Source: an uncultured Clostridia bacterium
GTDB lineage: Bacteria > Bacillota > Clostridia > Christensenellales > Borkfalkiaceae
Length of the DNA: 5,432 nt
Assembly (NCBI GenBank): GCA_904501815.1
Contig: CAJGCN010000084.1
Location: 1 to 5,432, forward strand
Direction: 5' to 3'
Positions 5,328-5,432 of the stretch are shown in pieces. Under the pieces are notes generated by a model that was not told where the DNA came from, searched no databases, and saw only the letters and a program-made list of their open reading frames with translations. The translations under genes and the position numbers were made by a program. The stretch's first letter is position 1; each line of letters begins with the position of its first letter.

Positions 5328-5432
5328 TTATTCGGCAAACCCGTTCTCCGTTAAAATTTCAACGAATTTTTCCACGTCGGCGCGCGCCGTTGCTTCGTCT
5401 ACTTCGTATTCGGCAAGCAAAGCGGCAACCGC
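5328..5432 (-). CDS. PqqD-like peptide-binding (RRE) protein, C-terminal fragment
   Basis: The last 34 codons and the TAA stop of a gene entering from the right edge. The visible end reads AVAALLAEYEVDEATARADV and then EKFVEILTENGFAE. This matches the C-terminal helices of PqqD-type proteins, which carry a pattern of leucine-rich helix, Y-x-V-D, D-V, and F-x-x-x-L-x-x-x-G near the end. PqqD is the stand-alone form of the RiPP recognition element, a small (about 90 residue) winged-helix domain that holds a precursor's leader peptide for modifying or cleaving enzymes. The stop lies five bases before the start of the peptidase-like gene, so the two are surely in one operon. Only about a third of the domain is seen. 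A larger protein ending in a PqqD domain, or an unrelated helical protein, cannot be excluded. Confidence 0.68.
   Translation of the reverse strand, partial: AVAALLAEYEVDEATARADVEKFVEILTENGFAE

Overview
The window looks like chromosomal DNA from a low-GC Gram-positive bacterium of the Clostridia type. The signs are AT-rich spacers, near-consensus sigma-A promoters with 17-bp spacing, a GGAGG ribosome binding site, and U-tract terminators. No finer taxonomic placement is possible from this sequence alone. All six protein genes lie on the minus strand. The only plus-strand gene is a tRNA-Trp.

Layout from left to right. Positions 1-1048 hold the 5' part of a divergent biotin-dependent carboxyltransferase-like gene that runs off the left edge; it has its own promoter (1122-1150). 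Positions 1195-1249 are an intrinsic terminator for the next gene to the right, a VTT/DedA-type (TVP38/TMEM64) membrane protein (1285-2223). A complete RNase HI gene (2282-2749) follows. A consensus promoter (2810-2838) drives a tRNA-Trp gene with anticodon CCA (2852-2926). Behind the tRNA sits an unusual 98-bp tandem repeat (2922-3161). Each unit carries a terminator hairpin and a near copy of the tRNA 3' end, giving three terminators in series.

From 3186 to the right edge lies a tightly packed minus-strand operon. In transcription order it contains the C-terminal end of a PqqD-like peptide-binding protein (cut by the right edge), an S24/S26 signal-peptidase-like protein with a Ser/His rather than Ser/Lys arrangement and no membrane anchor, and a full ABC exporter half-transporter. 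The spacings are 5 nt and 1 nt. This combination (RRE/PqqD fold, processing peptidase, exporter) suggests a peptide maturation and export system. No precursor peptide and no modifying enzyme is visible here, so the remaining parts would lie to the right of the window.

The tRNA and the exporter operon are transcribed toward each other. I see no intrinsic terminator for the exporter operon, whereas the tRNA has three. The most interesting points are the tRNA-tail/terminator tandem repeat, the PqqD-peptidase-exporter cassette, and the carboxyltransferase whose usual glycine-rich motifs have changed.
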